51,045 bases of DNA. It comes from Sedimentisphaerales bacterium (GTDB taxonomy: Bacteria > Planctomycetota > Phycisphaerae > Sedimentisphaerales > SM23-30). The stretch lies in assembly GCA_016934515.1 (NCBI GenBank), contig JAFGSR010000071.1:1-51045 (forward strand), given 5' to 3'. Position 1 is the stretch's first letter; each line of letters begins with the position of its first letter. Position numbers and translations under genes: made by a program. Below the pieces are notes generated by a model. The model made no database searches, was not told where the DNA came from, and saw only the letters and a program-made list of their open reading frames with translations. Shown here piece after piece: positions 1 through 8,736 of the stretch.

Positions 1-408
1 GAATATCTTATAGAGATTTTTCCTCTCTCGAAATGTGTCCAAAAGCGCGACAGCCCTTTTTCAAAAATCGCCAAAAACTCTAAAAAAACCCCAACTTTGC
101 CCCAACTTTCTTCAAAAACCACCCCAAAACCACCCAACTTTCACCCCTGTTTTTTGACAAAATTTCATCTTTTCTCATTTTCGGCCCACTTTTTCTGTTT
201 CATTTTCAGCCACATAATGGACACGATGCATCGATTAATGCAGCCGTTTCTGAGGTGTTTTTTGGTAGATTTCTGCAACGAAAAATAAAGACTTACGTTA
301 CCAATTCAGGCTTTTTTTCCTGTGTCAATCAGTGTCAAAAATTCTTTTGCGTTTTTTCGTGGCTATTCTTAACCTTCAGGCTTCAGGCTTCAGGCTTTTC
401 TCCCCTCA
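1..408. other. Non-coding start of window, downstream of the sigma factor gene
   Basis: I see no convincing gene here. A 63-codon open frame at 97-288 has no recognisable protein features and lies in a C-rich tract. The tract holds three near-copies of CCCAACTTT (89-98, 100-109 and 133-141). A tandem heptamer repeat at 374-394 is listed separately. The region lies just after the stop of the minus-strand sigma factor gene, so it should contain that gene's 3' end signals, but I could not find a clear hairpin with a T-tract. Confidence 0.5.
374..397. repeat. Tandem heptamer CTTCAGG x3
   Basis: Three perfect head-to-tail copies of CTTCAGG (374-380, 381-387, 388-394) are followed by CTTTT. The same array, again three copies, lies at 50768-50791 near the other end of the window, and a single copy followed by CTTT lies at 43818-43824. 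All are intergenic. This looks like a dispersed intergenic repeat of this genome. Confidence 0.7.
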
Positions 409-972
409 TCAATCCATAACTCCCATCAAGTAGCTGTCCCGATCCTGAGCGGAAATATTTTCCCGCAGCCGCCGTAAACCCCTTTGCGCACGCTTCTTAG
501 CAGCTTCTCTGGAAATCCCCAAAGCCGTAGCAATATCGCGAAACCCCAGATCATGTATAATTCGCAACTCGATAACCGCTCGTTCCCCATCAGGCAACTG
601 TTCCAGGATTCCTAAATCCATGCCAGGCTGCGATTTATCGTCCAGAGGCTCATTTTGCTCGATCAACTTCGATAGCGCCTGCTGATGTAGGCTTTGCCGG
701 CGGATCATGTCCAGGCAGACATTACGCAAAATAGTATAAAACCAACTGGAGAACGGCCGTAAAGCATTGTAAGTATGGCGCTTACGAATAACCTTAAGAA
801 ATGTCGATTGAACCGCATCTTCGGCCAAACCGGCATCACGCAAATATTTACGCGCAACCGCCAACGCCGGGCCCGAATACCTAGCTATGATAATTTCAAA
901 AACCCCGTTGTCCAACTGGGCCTGAAACTTAGCCATAAGTGTCTGGCAATCAAGGTCTTTATGGTTTTGCAT
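409..972 (-). CDS. ECF-type RNA polymerase sigma factor
   Basis: The 187-aa protein has the two-domain layout of extracytoplasmic-function sigma-70 factors. The region 2 segment (about residues 30-95) contains AEDAVQSTFLKVIRKRH and a WFYTILRNVCLDMIRR segment, which in this family bind core polymerase and the -10 element. The region 4 helix-turn-helix (about 125-175) contains LPDGERAVIELRI and GFRDIATALGISREAAKKR, which read the -35 element. No anti-sigma factor lies beside it. The next gene upstream on the same strand is the large LamG/PQQ mosaic, ending 180 bp away, so the sigma factor may have its own promoter. Its target genes cannot be read from the sequence. Part of this gene is duplicated as a broken copy at about 6121-6250. 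The family call is firm and the subgroup is unknown. Confidence 0.93.
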   Translation of the reverse strand: MQNHKDLDCQTLMAKFQAQLDNGVFEIIIARYSGPALAVARKYLRDAGLAEDAVQSTFLKVIRKRHTYNALRPFSSWFYTILRNVCLDMIRRQSLHQQALSKLIEQNEPLDDKSQPGMDLGILEQLPDGERAVIELRIIHDLGFRDIATALGISREAAKKRAQRGLRRLRENISAQDRDSYLMGVMD

Positions 973-1152
973 GGCAGTTCCAGCTTCTCTTTACTACGGG
1001 TGACGGAACAACCCAACAACGAATTATATCGGTTTTAACCCGGAAATTCAAGGATTTAAGCCAGTGTTCATCTGACCACCCTCAGGGATCAAGAATCCGG
1101 TATCTAAGGATAAGCTGGATTTTTGCATTTAGTTATCGTAAAACCAATTGCA

Positions 1153-4100
1153 TTAATTATCGTAAAGCCAATTGTCAGAAAGGTTTAAGATGTCCAGGAA
1201 ATTGCAGTAGCTGTCGCGATTGGTGTCGCCGAGGAAATAAAGCCCGTCAGGACTGCCATCCCAGTACGATTGCCCCAGCCAATCGTTGGCCAGCAAAGCA
1301 AAATCCAGCAAATTGCAAATTCCATCACCATTGAAATCGGTAGGTCGATGCAACCGCAGTGGAGTATCTGAAAGATGTAAATCCGATAAAGCCCAGAGTT
1401 TATGGGCGGAATCGGAAATGTAGATAGAGCCGTTGCGGCCAATGATGGGATGGCTAAGCGAGAAGTTTTCCAGATCGTAAATACGCACATCGTCGATCAG
1501 CCCCTTGAAGTGGCCACCCATTATAGATCCGTTATATCGAGCACCGATGAAAGTTACGAAAGCAGGATCATTATAGACGGTTTTGAAATATGTACCAGGA
1601 TTACCGATGGCAAGGTTTTCCATTTTACTGTCAACGTAAAGTCTGATGTCTTCTACATGGGGGATGCCCTCGGCGAGAAATTCGGCGGAAACGTGATGCC
1701 ATTTATTGTCATTGACCATGGTGTTACCGTCGATATAGGTGCTTCCTAAATGCAGTCTCAGTTTGCCGTTGGTGATCGCCATATGCCAATAGGTGTTATT
1801 GTCATAGTTAATATAAGTATCATTAATGATTTGGCACCAGGATATAATGATGCCGGAATCCTGGGTTTTGATCCAGGCGGAAACTTTGCGGGAATTGATT
1901 CCGGTTATGCCGTGGTAGCCGTTGATTTCGACGTAGTCGTCGAGGCCGTCGAAGAGCAGGGCGGTGCCGGATTGGCCGGGCTGCCATTGGGAGTTGTCGG
2001 TGGGGAAGTTGTTGAGAGTGCCGTGTTTGTTGCCGAGGGCGTCGTGGGCGGTAAGGACTGCGCCTTCGTTGAAATTCCACTGGACGATGGGGGCGGTCAT
2101 GCCGAGAGCGTCGGTGTTGGTGTTGAAGCGGGAGAGTTCGCGGCCGTCGTTGGGATTAACGACGTAAAGGGTAGAGTCTTCGGCGGTGGCGTAGATCAGG
2201 CCGTCGCTGCTGAGAGCGAGCGAGAAGCTGCCGACCTGGCCGAGGCGGGTGGTCCATTTGAGAGAACCGTCGGGATTGACGGCGCGGAGGTAAGAATCGG
2301 CGAAGCTGACATAGATGGTGCCGTCAGGTCCCTGGGCCATTTCGGACCAGTAGTAGATATCCGGGTAAACAGCTTCATCGTAGATGCGAAGATCATCGAT
2401 ATAGCCACGGTATTCAGGGTTGACTTGATAAGATAGAGGGTAATATCCACCAATGATAACAAAGGTATTTGCCGGGGTATTAATAGTAGTAGGATCGACG
2501 CTATAATTATAAGAGAAATTATCCAGTGTTCCATCTATATAAATCTTGGGATCATTTATGTCAGGAGCATAATGGTTATCAAGTACTACCGTTATGTGGT
2601 GCCAGGTGTTATCGGTAACATTAGTCATGCCGTAGGTGTGATTGATGTCATCTATTGCTACATTAGCGCCGGGATCTACTTCGATTTTCCAGAAACGTCC
2701 ATTATCGGAAACGCTACTTGATGTTCCCCATGCTATTAATGTCTGCCCGTAAGCATCATAAGAAGCAGTTTTAATCCAAGCGGAGATAGTGCGGGCTTTG
2801 GAACCGGTTATACCCAGAAAACTGAAGATTTGTACATATCTATCTTTGCTGACGAAATAGAGGGCGCCATTGATTTTGCCGGGTTGCCAGTGGGCATTAT
2901 TGTCGATAAAACCATGCAGATATCCATCGTATACGGAGACGGAATCGTGGGCGATGAGTCCGTTGGTTTCATCGAATTTCCAGTGGGCGACGGGTTTTGG
3001 GCCGGTTTCGGCGAGGGAGGATTTCCAGGAGATTTGGCCGTTGGCGGGGTTGAGGGTGTAAAGGTGGGGGTCGTCGGTAAGGGTGAGGTAGATGGTGCCG
3101 TCGGGGGCGACGATGGGGGTGGTGTAGATGGAGGAATTGTCGAATTCGTGGGTCCATTTTATGTCGGCGGTGTTGGGGTCGAGGGCGAAGAGGGTGGAGT
3201 TGAGTTGGTTGGCGACATAAATGGTGTCGTCGGGGCCGAGGGCGGGGGAGGCGAGGATGGGAGAGCCGGCGGTGCCGGGAGGGCTGGTGGAGAAGGTCCA
3301 GAGTTCGGAGCCGTCAGCTTCGAAGGCGTAGAGATTGCCGTCTTCGGAAGCGGCAAAGACTTTACCGTCAGAGGCGATGGCGGGAGCGGTGGAGATGTAG
3401 CGTTGGGTGTCGTGTCGCCAGCGGATTTGGCCTTCAGGATTGAGGGCGTAGAGTTGCCCGTTCTGGAAGCCGATGTATATGGTGCCGTCGGGGCCGACAG
3501 AAGGTGAGGCAGCCAGGGGCGAGCCGGGGTTGAAGCTCCAGAGTTCAACGCCGTTGGGTTCGAGAGTGTAAATGGTGCCATCCCGGCAGGGCAGGTGGAT
3601 GTTGTCATTGGCACCGATGACGGCGCTATCGAAGATGGGTGAGTTGGTGTTGAACTGCCATTGGAGCAATCCCAGTTCGATGCCGGGTGATGTTGCCAGA
3701 GAGGTTCTGTGGGAATTGCCGTGGAGAGTGGGCCAGGGAGAATCGACGGGAGGGATGGTTGGCGGGGGTGGAGTGATAGTGAAGGGGCTGGAGAGGAGGT
3801 CGTATACGATCAGAGGCGGGGGATTAACAGCTAATACGCTGACAAGGCATTGGTCGGAATCCGCAACAGGCAAAGTCCAGGCGAAGGAGCCGGTTGAGGG
3901 CAGGTTGTTTTGGAGGGGGAGCCAGTCGTAGCCGTTGTTGATACTGTAGAAGAGATTTACATCATCGTAATAGTAGAAGGATTGCCATTGGATGTTGTGG
4001 GTGCTGCCGGACGCCCATACTTCCCCGCCCGTCGGACGGTCCACAATGATTGTCGGAGCGATTTCGTCAGCTCCCATATCTACTCTGCCGAGCATGACCC

Positions 4101-5013
4101 GCGGTTGCCCATCGATATCCGGCGCGCCGATATCAATGTAATTGGGGTCACCGGCATTTAAACAGGGCGAATCAAAATCAAGGTGGTAATCCGTTAGAAA
4201 CCTTGGATCGACGTTAATATTCCCATTAGCCACTGTTAAATCGTACGGTGTACTGCTTGATCCGATATAAGCCTCCTTCACGCAGGAATATTTTACTATA
4301 GACGCGTCCGGGATGCCCAGTTTATCGTAAATTATGCAATTTACTATCGAAGGCCAAGTGAATTGATTAGAATATACATCAAAGTCCGACCATGATGAAT
4401 AATTGTCCGCAATTGTACAATTACTGATTAAGGGAGTCGATACCTGGTCCCATTCGCATGAAATGAAGAGGCCTCCACCTTCGACGGAGGTTCGGTTTTT
4501 GACAATAATGCAATTATCGATGACAGAATGGCAATTGCCGAGTAATGCTATGCCGCCACCATCATTGTCTGCGTCATTATCAAAAATATAGCAATTGCGA
4601 ATGGTGGGTGAACTATTTTTACTTAAAATGCCGCCACCATATCCTGAATACGAATCAGATCCGATTCCATTTGTTAGTGTGAATCCTTTAAGGATGCTGT
4701 CTGGACCTTCACTAAAAGTGAAACTTACGCAACTGCCGTTTTCGTTCCCGTCGATGATGGTGCTTTTTATTGTGCTCCAGTCGTTGGGATCGATGCTGCG
4801 TACGGTGATGGCGCTGCCCCAAAAGTTGATGTTTTCCTGATAGGTGCCTGGGGAAACAATTACTGTATCGCCCGCACCTGCAGCATCGATCGCTGATTGA
4901 ATGGTTGGGTAAGTCGGTGAGGGGACATCCAGTATGGTGGCGGGCAGGGCCGCGGAGATAAGCAGGAGGAACAGGGCTGAATAGAACATGATGGTTTTCT
5001 TTGAGTTCAACAT
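1153..5013 (-). CDS. Secreted beta-helix / PQQ-propeller / LamG mosaic protein with C-terminal dockerin
   Basis: The 1286-aa protein starts with a signal peptide (about residues 1-25). A right-handed beta-helix of the pectate-lyase or parallel-beta-helix-repeat type follows (about 30-315; note PTIQSAIDAAGAGDTVIVSPGTYQENI). Next is an Ig-like segment (about 325-415; GEVWASGSTHNIQWQS) and PQQ-like propeller repeats (about 430-665) of the form GPDGTIYVxxxDxxLYALxP. A LamG-type sandwich (about 675-890) is followed by more PQQ repeats, a second LamG (about 985-1190) and a C-terminal type I dockerin (about 1235-1286; DFNGDGICNLLDFALLANDWL and DTNRDSYCNFLDILNLSDNWL). The role is probably extracellular carbohydrate binding or adhesion; no enzyme motif is visible. 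The start is supported by AAGGAA about 9 nt upstream. The pseudopilin gene ends 45 bp upstream, so the two probably form an operon. No cohesin partner lies in the window. Confidence 0.85.
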   Translation of the reverse strand: MLNSKKTIMFYSALFLLLISAALPATILDVPSPTYPTIQSAIDAAGAGDTVIVSPGTYQENINFWGSAITVRSIDPNDWSTIKSTIIDGNENGSCVSFTFSEGPDSILKGFTLTNGIGSDSYSGYGGGILSKNSSPTIRNCYIFDNDADNDGGGIALLGNCHSVIDNCIIVKNRTSVEGGGLFISCEWDQVSTPLISNCTIADNYSSWSDFDVYSNQFTWPSIVNCIIYDKLGIPDASIVKYSCVKEAYIGSSSTPYDLTVANGNINVDPRFLTDYHLDFDSPCLNAGDPNYIDIGAPDIDGQPRVMLGRVDMGADEIAPTIIVDRPTGGEVWASGSTHNIQWQSFYYYDDVNLFYSINNGYDWLPLQNNLPSTGSFAWTLPVADSDQCLVSVLAVNPPPLIVYDLLSSPFTITPPPPTIPPVDSPWPTLHGNSHRTSLATSPGIELGLLQWQFNTNSPIFDSAVIGANDNIHLPCRDGTIYTLEPNGVELWSFNPGSPLAASPSVGPDGTIYIGFQNGQLYALNPEGQIRWRHDTQRYISTAPAIASDGKVFAASEDGNLYAFEADGSELWTFSTSPPGTAGSPILASPALGPDDTIYVANQLNSTLFALDPNTADIKWTHEFDNSSIYTTPIVAPDGTIYLTLTDDPHLYTLNPANGQISWKSSLAETGPKPVAHWKFDETNGLIAHDSVSVYDGYLHGFIDNNAHWQPGKINGALYFVSKDRYVQIFSFLGITGSKARTISAWIKTASYDAYGQTLIAWGTSSSVSDNGRFWKIEVDPGANVAIDDINHTYGMTNVTDNTWHHITVVLDNHYAPDINDPKIYIDGTLDNFSYNYSVDPTTINTPANTFVIIGGYYPLSYQVNPEYRGYIDDLRIYDEAVYPDIYYWSEMAQGPDGTIYVSFADSYLRAVNPDGSLKWTTRLGQVGSFSLALSSDGLIYATAEDSTLYVVNPNDGRELSRFNTNTDALGMTAPIVQWNFNEGAVLTAHDALGNKHGTLNNFPTDNSQWQPGQSGTALLFDGLDDYVEINGYHGITGINSRKVSAWIKTQDSGIIISWCQIINDTYINYDNNTYWHMAITNGKLRLHLGSTYIDGNTMVNDNKWHHVSAEFLAEGIPHVEDIRLYVDSKMENLAIGNPGTYFKTVYNDPAFVTFIGARYNGSIMGGHFKGLIDDVRIYDLENFSLSHPIIGRNGSIYISDSAHKLWALSDLHLSDTPLRLHRPTDFNGDGICNLLDFALLANDWLGQSYWDGSPDGLYFLGDTNRDSYCNFLDILNLSDNWLYDN

Positions 5014-5058
5014 TTTTTTGGTTCCTTCAAGTCAAGTATATTGCAACAAATTATATTA

Positions 5059-5937
5059 TTATTCAAACGGGTAGTACCAGATTTGTGGTACGTCTTCGCC
5101 GAAGGTTTCGTTGATGGGTGAGACGTGGCCATCGAGCCAGAGAGTGTTGGATTGGCCATGGTGGCGGAAGCATTCTCTGACGGCGAAATCATAGGGCCAC
5201 ATTCCTGCGGGGCCTGTACCTCGCCACTGTGAGAGATTTATGTTACCTTGGTAGGAATAGAACATGTCATTGGAACCCTCTATTCTGGTTTCAATGTGAT
5301 CGTGGGTTAAAATGGTTTGAGAGGGATTGGGGACTGTGGTCAGAATTTTGCTTTCGAGGTAGCTATTGAATCCGTAGCAGGAATTATCCAGATAGGGCTG
5401 CATTGGTGTTCCAAAAGGATCCCCAACTTCCCGGTAGTCGTCAATCATGATTTTACTGGGGCAGTGGAAGGCTTTGGGTGATTCGATGTAGTCGCGATAG
5501 GCGACGCCCCAATATGCATTTTGGTAAGGATTGTATCCGGATACGGTTAGAGAGGGATCATATACCTGGATGTGTTCCGGCTGGTATTCGTAATAGGGGA
5601 GTGGATCACCAAAATAGTCGATGGTCCACTGGTTGTTCCAGAAAATCCAATTTGGTGCGCGGGAGGAGCGGTCGAGGTTATCGTTGAGGTAGAGGTTGAA
5701 GGCGGCGCCGACGGTGCGGAGGTGGGCGGCGCAGATTATTTGTTTGGAGCGATCTTGGGCGTGGCGCAGGCCGGGGGTGAGTACGAGAAAGAGTATTGCC
5801 AGGGAGAAGATGGTGACGATGAGTTCGGTGATGGTAAAAGCTTTATGTGCTCTGATAAAAGGGATTTTCGGTGGATTCAATGGCTGATGTACATGGTTTT
5901 TGACGAGTTTCGTTAGGTGTTCATTAGATTTTTGCAT
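5059..5937 (-). CDS. Type II secretion-like pseudopilin with H-x9-DG motif
   Basis: The 292-aa protein has a prepilin-type N-terminus. A basic leader is followed by AFTITELIVTIFSLAILFLVL at about residues 33-53, with the conserved Glu at position +5 after the predicted prepilin peptidase site (cleavage before Phe). The leader of about 33 residues is long for this family. Near the C-terminus HHGQSNTLWLDGHV matches the H-x9-DG motif of the abundant planctomycete pseudopilin-like proteins (DUF1559-like). It is expected at the inner membrane, in a pseudopilus or as a surface protein. The start is supported by AGGAGT at 5945-5950, 7 nt upstream. It precedes the large LamG/PQQ mosaic by 45 bp, so it may help export or display that protein; this is inferred from position only. 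Confidence 0.88.
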   Translation of the reverse strand: MQKSNEHLTKLVKNHVHQPLNPPKIPFIRAHKAFTITELIVTIFSLAILFLVLTPGLRHAQDRSKQIICAAHLRTVGAAFNLYLNDNLDRSSRAPNWIFWNNQWTIDYFGDPLPYYEYQPEHIQVYDPSLTVSGYNPYQNAYWGVAYRDYIESPKAFHCPSKIMIDDYREVGDPFGTPMQPYLDNSCYGFNSYLESKILTTVPNPSQTILTHDHIETRIEGSNDMFYSYQGNINLSQWRGTGPAGMWPYDFAVRECFRHHGQSNTLWLDGHVSPINETFGEDVPQIWYYPFE

Positions 5938-6290
5938 AATAAAGACTCCTGCGACAGTAAAAAAGCAGAATAGCTTTCTGTTTGCGAATTATTAGAAAAT
6001 TGGAGAACGATAGATATAATTATACGTATTTAGGAGATAAATTCAAGTGTTTTTTTGTCGGGTCGGGGGGCAGGATCTGTCTCAGGTGTCGCAGGGGAGG
6101 AAATCAGGTGGGAAATAGCGATAAAGTATTGCAGGTGTGGCGTTTACGAATAACTTTAAGAAATGTCGATTGAACCGCATCTTCGGCCAGAAAGGCATAT
6201 CTCGCAGGTATATACGCTCGACCGCCAAGGCCGGGCCGGAATATCAAAAACCTAAAATTTGTAGTAAAATCCACCCTGGCGACCCGAAAA
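5938..6290. other. Gap between pseudopilin and universal stress protein genes
   Basis: This 353-bp gap holds the ribosome-binding site of the pseudopilin gene (5945-5950), a G-rich tract near 6060-6110 and the broken copy of the sigma factor gene (about 6121-6250). I see no intact gene. Confidence 0.6.
6121..6250 (-). pseudogene. Frameshifted fragment of an ECF sigma factor gene
   Basis: About 125 bp here align with 759-890 inside the intact sigma factor gene, in the same orientation. Read on the minus strand, one frame gives GPALAVERIYLRD, close to GPALAVARKYLRD of the intact protein. A different frame then gives LAEDAVQSTFLKVIRKRHTCNTL, nearly identical to LAEDAVQSTFLKVIRKRHTYNAL. A small insertion between the two blocks breaks the reading frame. 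The rest of region 2 and all of region 4 are missing. This is a decayed partial duplicate, not a functional gene. Confidence 0.85.
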
Positions 6291-6782
6291 TCAATCTTTT
6301 GCGGATAATTTCTTTTCAAAGCTCAGCGGAACTATCAACACGGCACAGTCGGCTTTTCGGGCGATTTTTTCGGTTACATTACCAAAAAGAGCTTTTTCAA
6401 GTGCACTGCGCCCGGTTCGGCCGATCACTATCAGATCAATATCATTTTCCCGCGCAAATTCCAAAATCTTGATATAATCCCTGCCTACCCGGATCTCCAC
6501 GTGAAAATCAAGCCCTTCCGGTACCTGTGGTCGATATTTACGGTCGATAATGGCATCGATATCGGCCTTGGCTTTTTCGTCAATACCTTCTACTTCATAA
6601 ATATATGTTTTCCAGAACTGAGCTTCGCTTTCCGGGATAACATGAAGCAAATAAAGTGTACACCTCCCCCTGCAATATCCACTTTCGAGAGCGAAACCGA
6701 ATGCGAACTCAGCATTTTCGGAGAAATCGGTGCAGAAGAGGATGTTTTTGACCAGGTTGTTTGATGGTTTTTGATTGCTCAT
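6291..6782 (-). CDS. Universal stress protein (UspA family), TRAP-linked
   Basis: The 163-aa single-domain protein has the Usp fold. Its N-terminal strand NILFCTDFSENAEFAF carries the usual Asp. The C-terminal nucleotide loop GRTGRSALEKALFGNVTEK fits the G-x2-G-x9-G-(S/T/N) pattern of ATP-binding members. The gene lies 122 bp downstream of dctM on the same strand. In other bacteria some TRAP operons carry a Usp protein (TeaD of the TeaABC ectoine transporter) that binds ATP and tunes transport, so a similar role is plausible but inferred. The intervening gap contains three near-repeats of TTGTCAAAAAGG, suggesting that it may also be controlled separately. Confidence 0.9.
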   Translation of the reverse strand: MSNQKPSNNLVKNILFCTDFSENAEFAFGFALESGYCRGRCTLYLLHVIPESEAQFWKTYIYEVEGIDEKAKADIDAIIDRKYRPQVPEGLDFHVEIRVGRDYIKILEFARENDIDLIVIGRTGRSALEKALFGNVTEKIARKADCAVLIVPLSFEKKLSAKD

Positions 6783-6804
6783 GTTATTCTCTTTTTTTCA
6801 CGAA

Positions 6805-6873
6805 TTGTCAAAAAGGTTTTATTTGACGTGTTGTCAAAAAGGAATTTGCTTAACACGGAATTTTTTCAAAAAG
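6805..6873. repeat. Three spaced near-repeats of TTGTCAAAAAGG between dctM and usp
   Basis: TTGTCAAAAAGG occurs at 6805-6816 and 6831-6842, and a degenerate copy (TTTTCAAAAAG) at 6863-6873. They lie immediately upstream of the usp start on the minus strand, spaced about 26 and 32 bp. They could be operator sites or a decayed repeat; the sequence alone does not decide. Confidence 0.5.
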
Positions 6874-6904
6874 TAATTTGTCAACAAGAGAAAGTACCAA
6901 AAGT

Positions 6905-8206
6905 TTACCTGACGAGATTGGGCAAAAAGAGCGAGAGTTGGGGGAAAGCGACCAGGATGACGGCAGAGACGATTAGCGCGATGAGGAAGGGGATTGCGCC
7001 TTTAAAGATGGTTTGCAGGGGGACATCCCGCGCGATTCCGCTTACGACGTAAACGTTTACGCCGACCGGAGGCGAGATAACGCCCATTTGGGTGACGACG
7101 ACGATGATAACACCGAACCATATAGGATTATAATCGAGGCCGACGACTACGGGGTAGAAAATTGGAATGGTAAGCAGGATCAGGGCCAGAGCGTCGAGGA
7201 AGCAGCCGGCGGTGAGGTAGAAAAGGATAATCATGGCCATGATTAACCAACTAGGCAGGGGCAGCCCCGCGAGCCAGGTGGCCAATTCGAAGGGGATGCG
7301 GGTAACGGCGAGGAAATGGCCGAAAATGACGGCGCCGGTGACGATGAACATGACCATGCACGAGGTACGGATGGTTTCTTTGAGGGACTGGTTGAGCACT
7401 TTCCAGGAGATTTGTTTTTTTATCAGGGCGATGAACAGGCAGCCACCGGCGCCGATGGCGGCGGCTTCGGTGGGGGTGAAGAATCCCAGGAACATACCGC
7501 CCATGACGAGGATAAAGAGGGAGATGGTTTCGCCGATACCGGTTAGCGAGATAAATTTGGCGCGCCAAGAGGTTGCCGGAGCGGCGGGTCCGAGGTGAGG
7601 ATTTCTTTTGCAATTGATAAAGATGGTCAGGCAAAAGATTAATGAAATCAAGATGCCGGGTACGATGCCGGCGATGAAGAGTTTTCCGATGGATTGTTCG
7701 GTCATGATAGCGTAAACGATGAAGACGACGCTGGGAGGGATGAGCATGCCGAGACTGCCGCCGGCGGCGACGGCGCCACAGCCGAGTTCCATGTTGTATT
7801 TGTATCGTTTCATTTCAGGCAGGGCGACGGAAGCCATGGTGGCGGCGGTAGCGGGACCGGAACCGCAGATGGCGCCGAAGGCGGAGCAGGCGCCGATGGT
7901 GGCCATGGCCAGTCCTCCGGGCAGGGCGCCGAGCCAATGGTAGGCGGCGTTGAAGAGTCTTCGGCTGATTCCGGCATGGAAAGCAATCTGACCCATGAAG
8001 ACGAAAAGAGGGATGACGGTGAGGCTGTAGGAAGAGAAGGTTTCGTAGAGGTCGATGGTAATCATGCTTAAGGCGGCGTCGGGGGAGACGATGAGAGCGA
8101 AGCCGATGAAGCCGACGACGGCCATGGCAAAGGCAACGGGCATACTGCAGGCGAGCAGGATGAGCATTAACAAGCAACCAAGGATGCCAATCTGGACGGG
8201 GCTCAC
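6905..8206 (-). CDS. dctM: TRAP transporter large membrane subunit (DctM type)
   Basis: The 433-aa protein is hydrophobic throughout, with about 12 predicted membrane segments, as expected for the DctM channel subunit of tripartite ATP-independent periplasmic transporters. Family-typical stretches include AGISRRLFNAAYHWLGALPG, CGSGPATAATMASVALPEMK and GMLIPPSVVFIVYAIMTEQS near the middle, and GVISPPVGVNVYVVSG near the C-terminus. It drives sodium-coupled uptake of the ligand delivered by DctP. The start codon is GTG and overlaps the dctQ stop by four bases (GTGA), so the two are translationally coupled. The substrate cannot be read here; many relatives carry C4-dicarboxylates or other organic acids. 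Confidence 0.95.
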   Translation of the reverse strand: MSPVQIGILGCLLMLILLACSMPVAFAMAVVGFIGFALIVSPDAALSMITIDLYETFSSYSLTVIPLFVFMGQIAFHAGISRRLFNAAYHWLGALPGGLAMATIGACSAFGAICGSGPATAATMASVALPEMKRYKYNMELGCGAVAAGGSLGMLIPPSVVFIVYAIMTEQSIGKLFIAGIVPGILISLIFCLTIFINCKRNPHLGPAAPATSWRAKFISLTGIGETISLFILVMGGMFLGFFTPTEAAAIGAGGCLFIALIKKQISWKVLNQSLKETIRTSCMVMFIVTGAVIFGHFLAVTRIPFELATWLAGLPLPSWLIMAMIILFYLTAGCFLDALALILLTIPIFYPVVVGLDYNPIWFGVIIVVVTQMGVISPPVGVNVYVVSGIARDVPLQTIFKGAIPFLIALIVSAVILVAFPQLSLFLPNLVR

Positions 8207-8730
8207 GGTTTAATCATCTCCTTGCCGGGGTGTAAAAGGTTGTAGAGGACGACGAGGCAAACGATAGCGCAGGAGAAGGCGATGACGTAAGGAATCCAGA
8301 AGATGGGAATTTGCAGGGTAGGGGTAACTTCGCCGCTATGTTTAAGAGAAGCGGCGTATTGGATGGATTGCCAGGTGAGGGAGGCGAAGAGGGCCAGGCC
8401 GAACAGACGTGAGAAGGTATCGACGATGATGCGTCCGGTACGGGAGAGTTTATGAAAGAAGTACTCGATTGCTACGTGGCCTTTTATAGCGGTGGTATAA
8501 GGCAGGGCGGCAGCGATGGTAATGACGCCGGCGATTTTAACGATATCGAGGGTGCCGACGATGGGATTGCGGAAGAGGCGCAAGACGACATCGAGGCAGG
8601 TAATCGTCAGCATGGTCAAGACGCCCAGGGCCGCGACCACGGTCAAGAGCATGACTATGGACCTTAGGAGTCTGGTATAAAAAACAAAAAAGCGGCTATA
8701 AGTATTTTTGATGGTTTCAACCTGCACCAT
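8203..8730 (-). CDS. dctQ: TRAP transporter small membrane subunit (DctQ type)
   Basis: The 175-aa protein has four predicted membrane segments, as in DctQ subunits. The segment around TCLDVVLRLFRNPIVGTLDIVK resembles the conserved DctQ stretch containing R-x-x-x-N-x-P. It forms the membrane complex with DctM. The gene sits between dctP (6 bp gap) and dctM (4 bp overlap), a standard dctPQM operon order. Confidence 0.92.
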   Translation of the reverse strand: MVQVETIKNTYSRFFVFYTRLLRSIVMLLTVVAALGVLTMLTITCLDVVLRLFRNPIVGTLDIVKIAGVITIAAALPYTTAIKGHVAIEYFFHKLSRTGRIIVDTFSRLFGLALFASLTWQSIQYAASLKHSGEVTPTLQIPIFWIPYVIAFSCAIVCLVVLYNLLHPGKEMIKP

Positions 8731-8736
8731 GTTTGA

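Noticed and set aside
97-288. 63-codon open frame at the window start
   Set aside because: It is Phe/Pro/His-rich because of a C- and T-rich tract; there is no start signal and no family match.
1750-3507. Val/Gly-rich open frames opposite the LamG/PQQ mosaic
   Set aside because: They are antisense shadows of a G-rich plus strand over a clearly real minus-strand gene.
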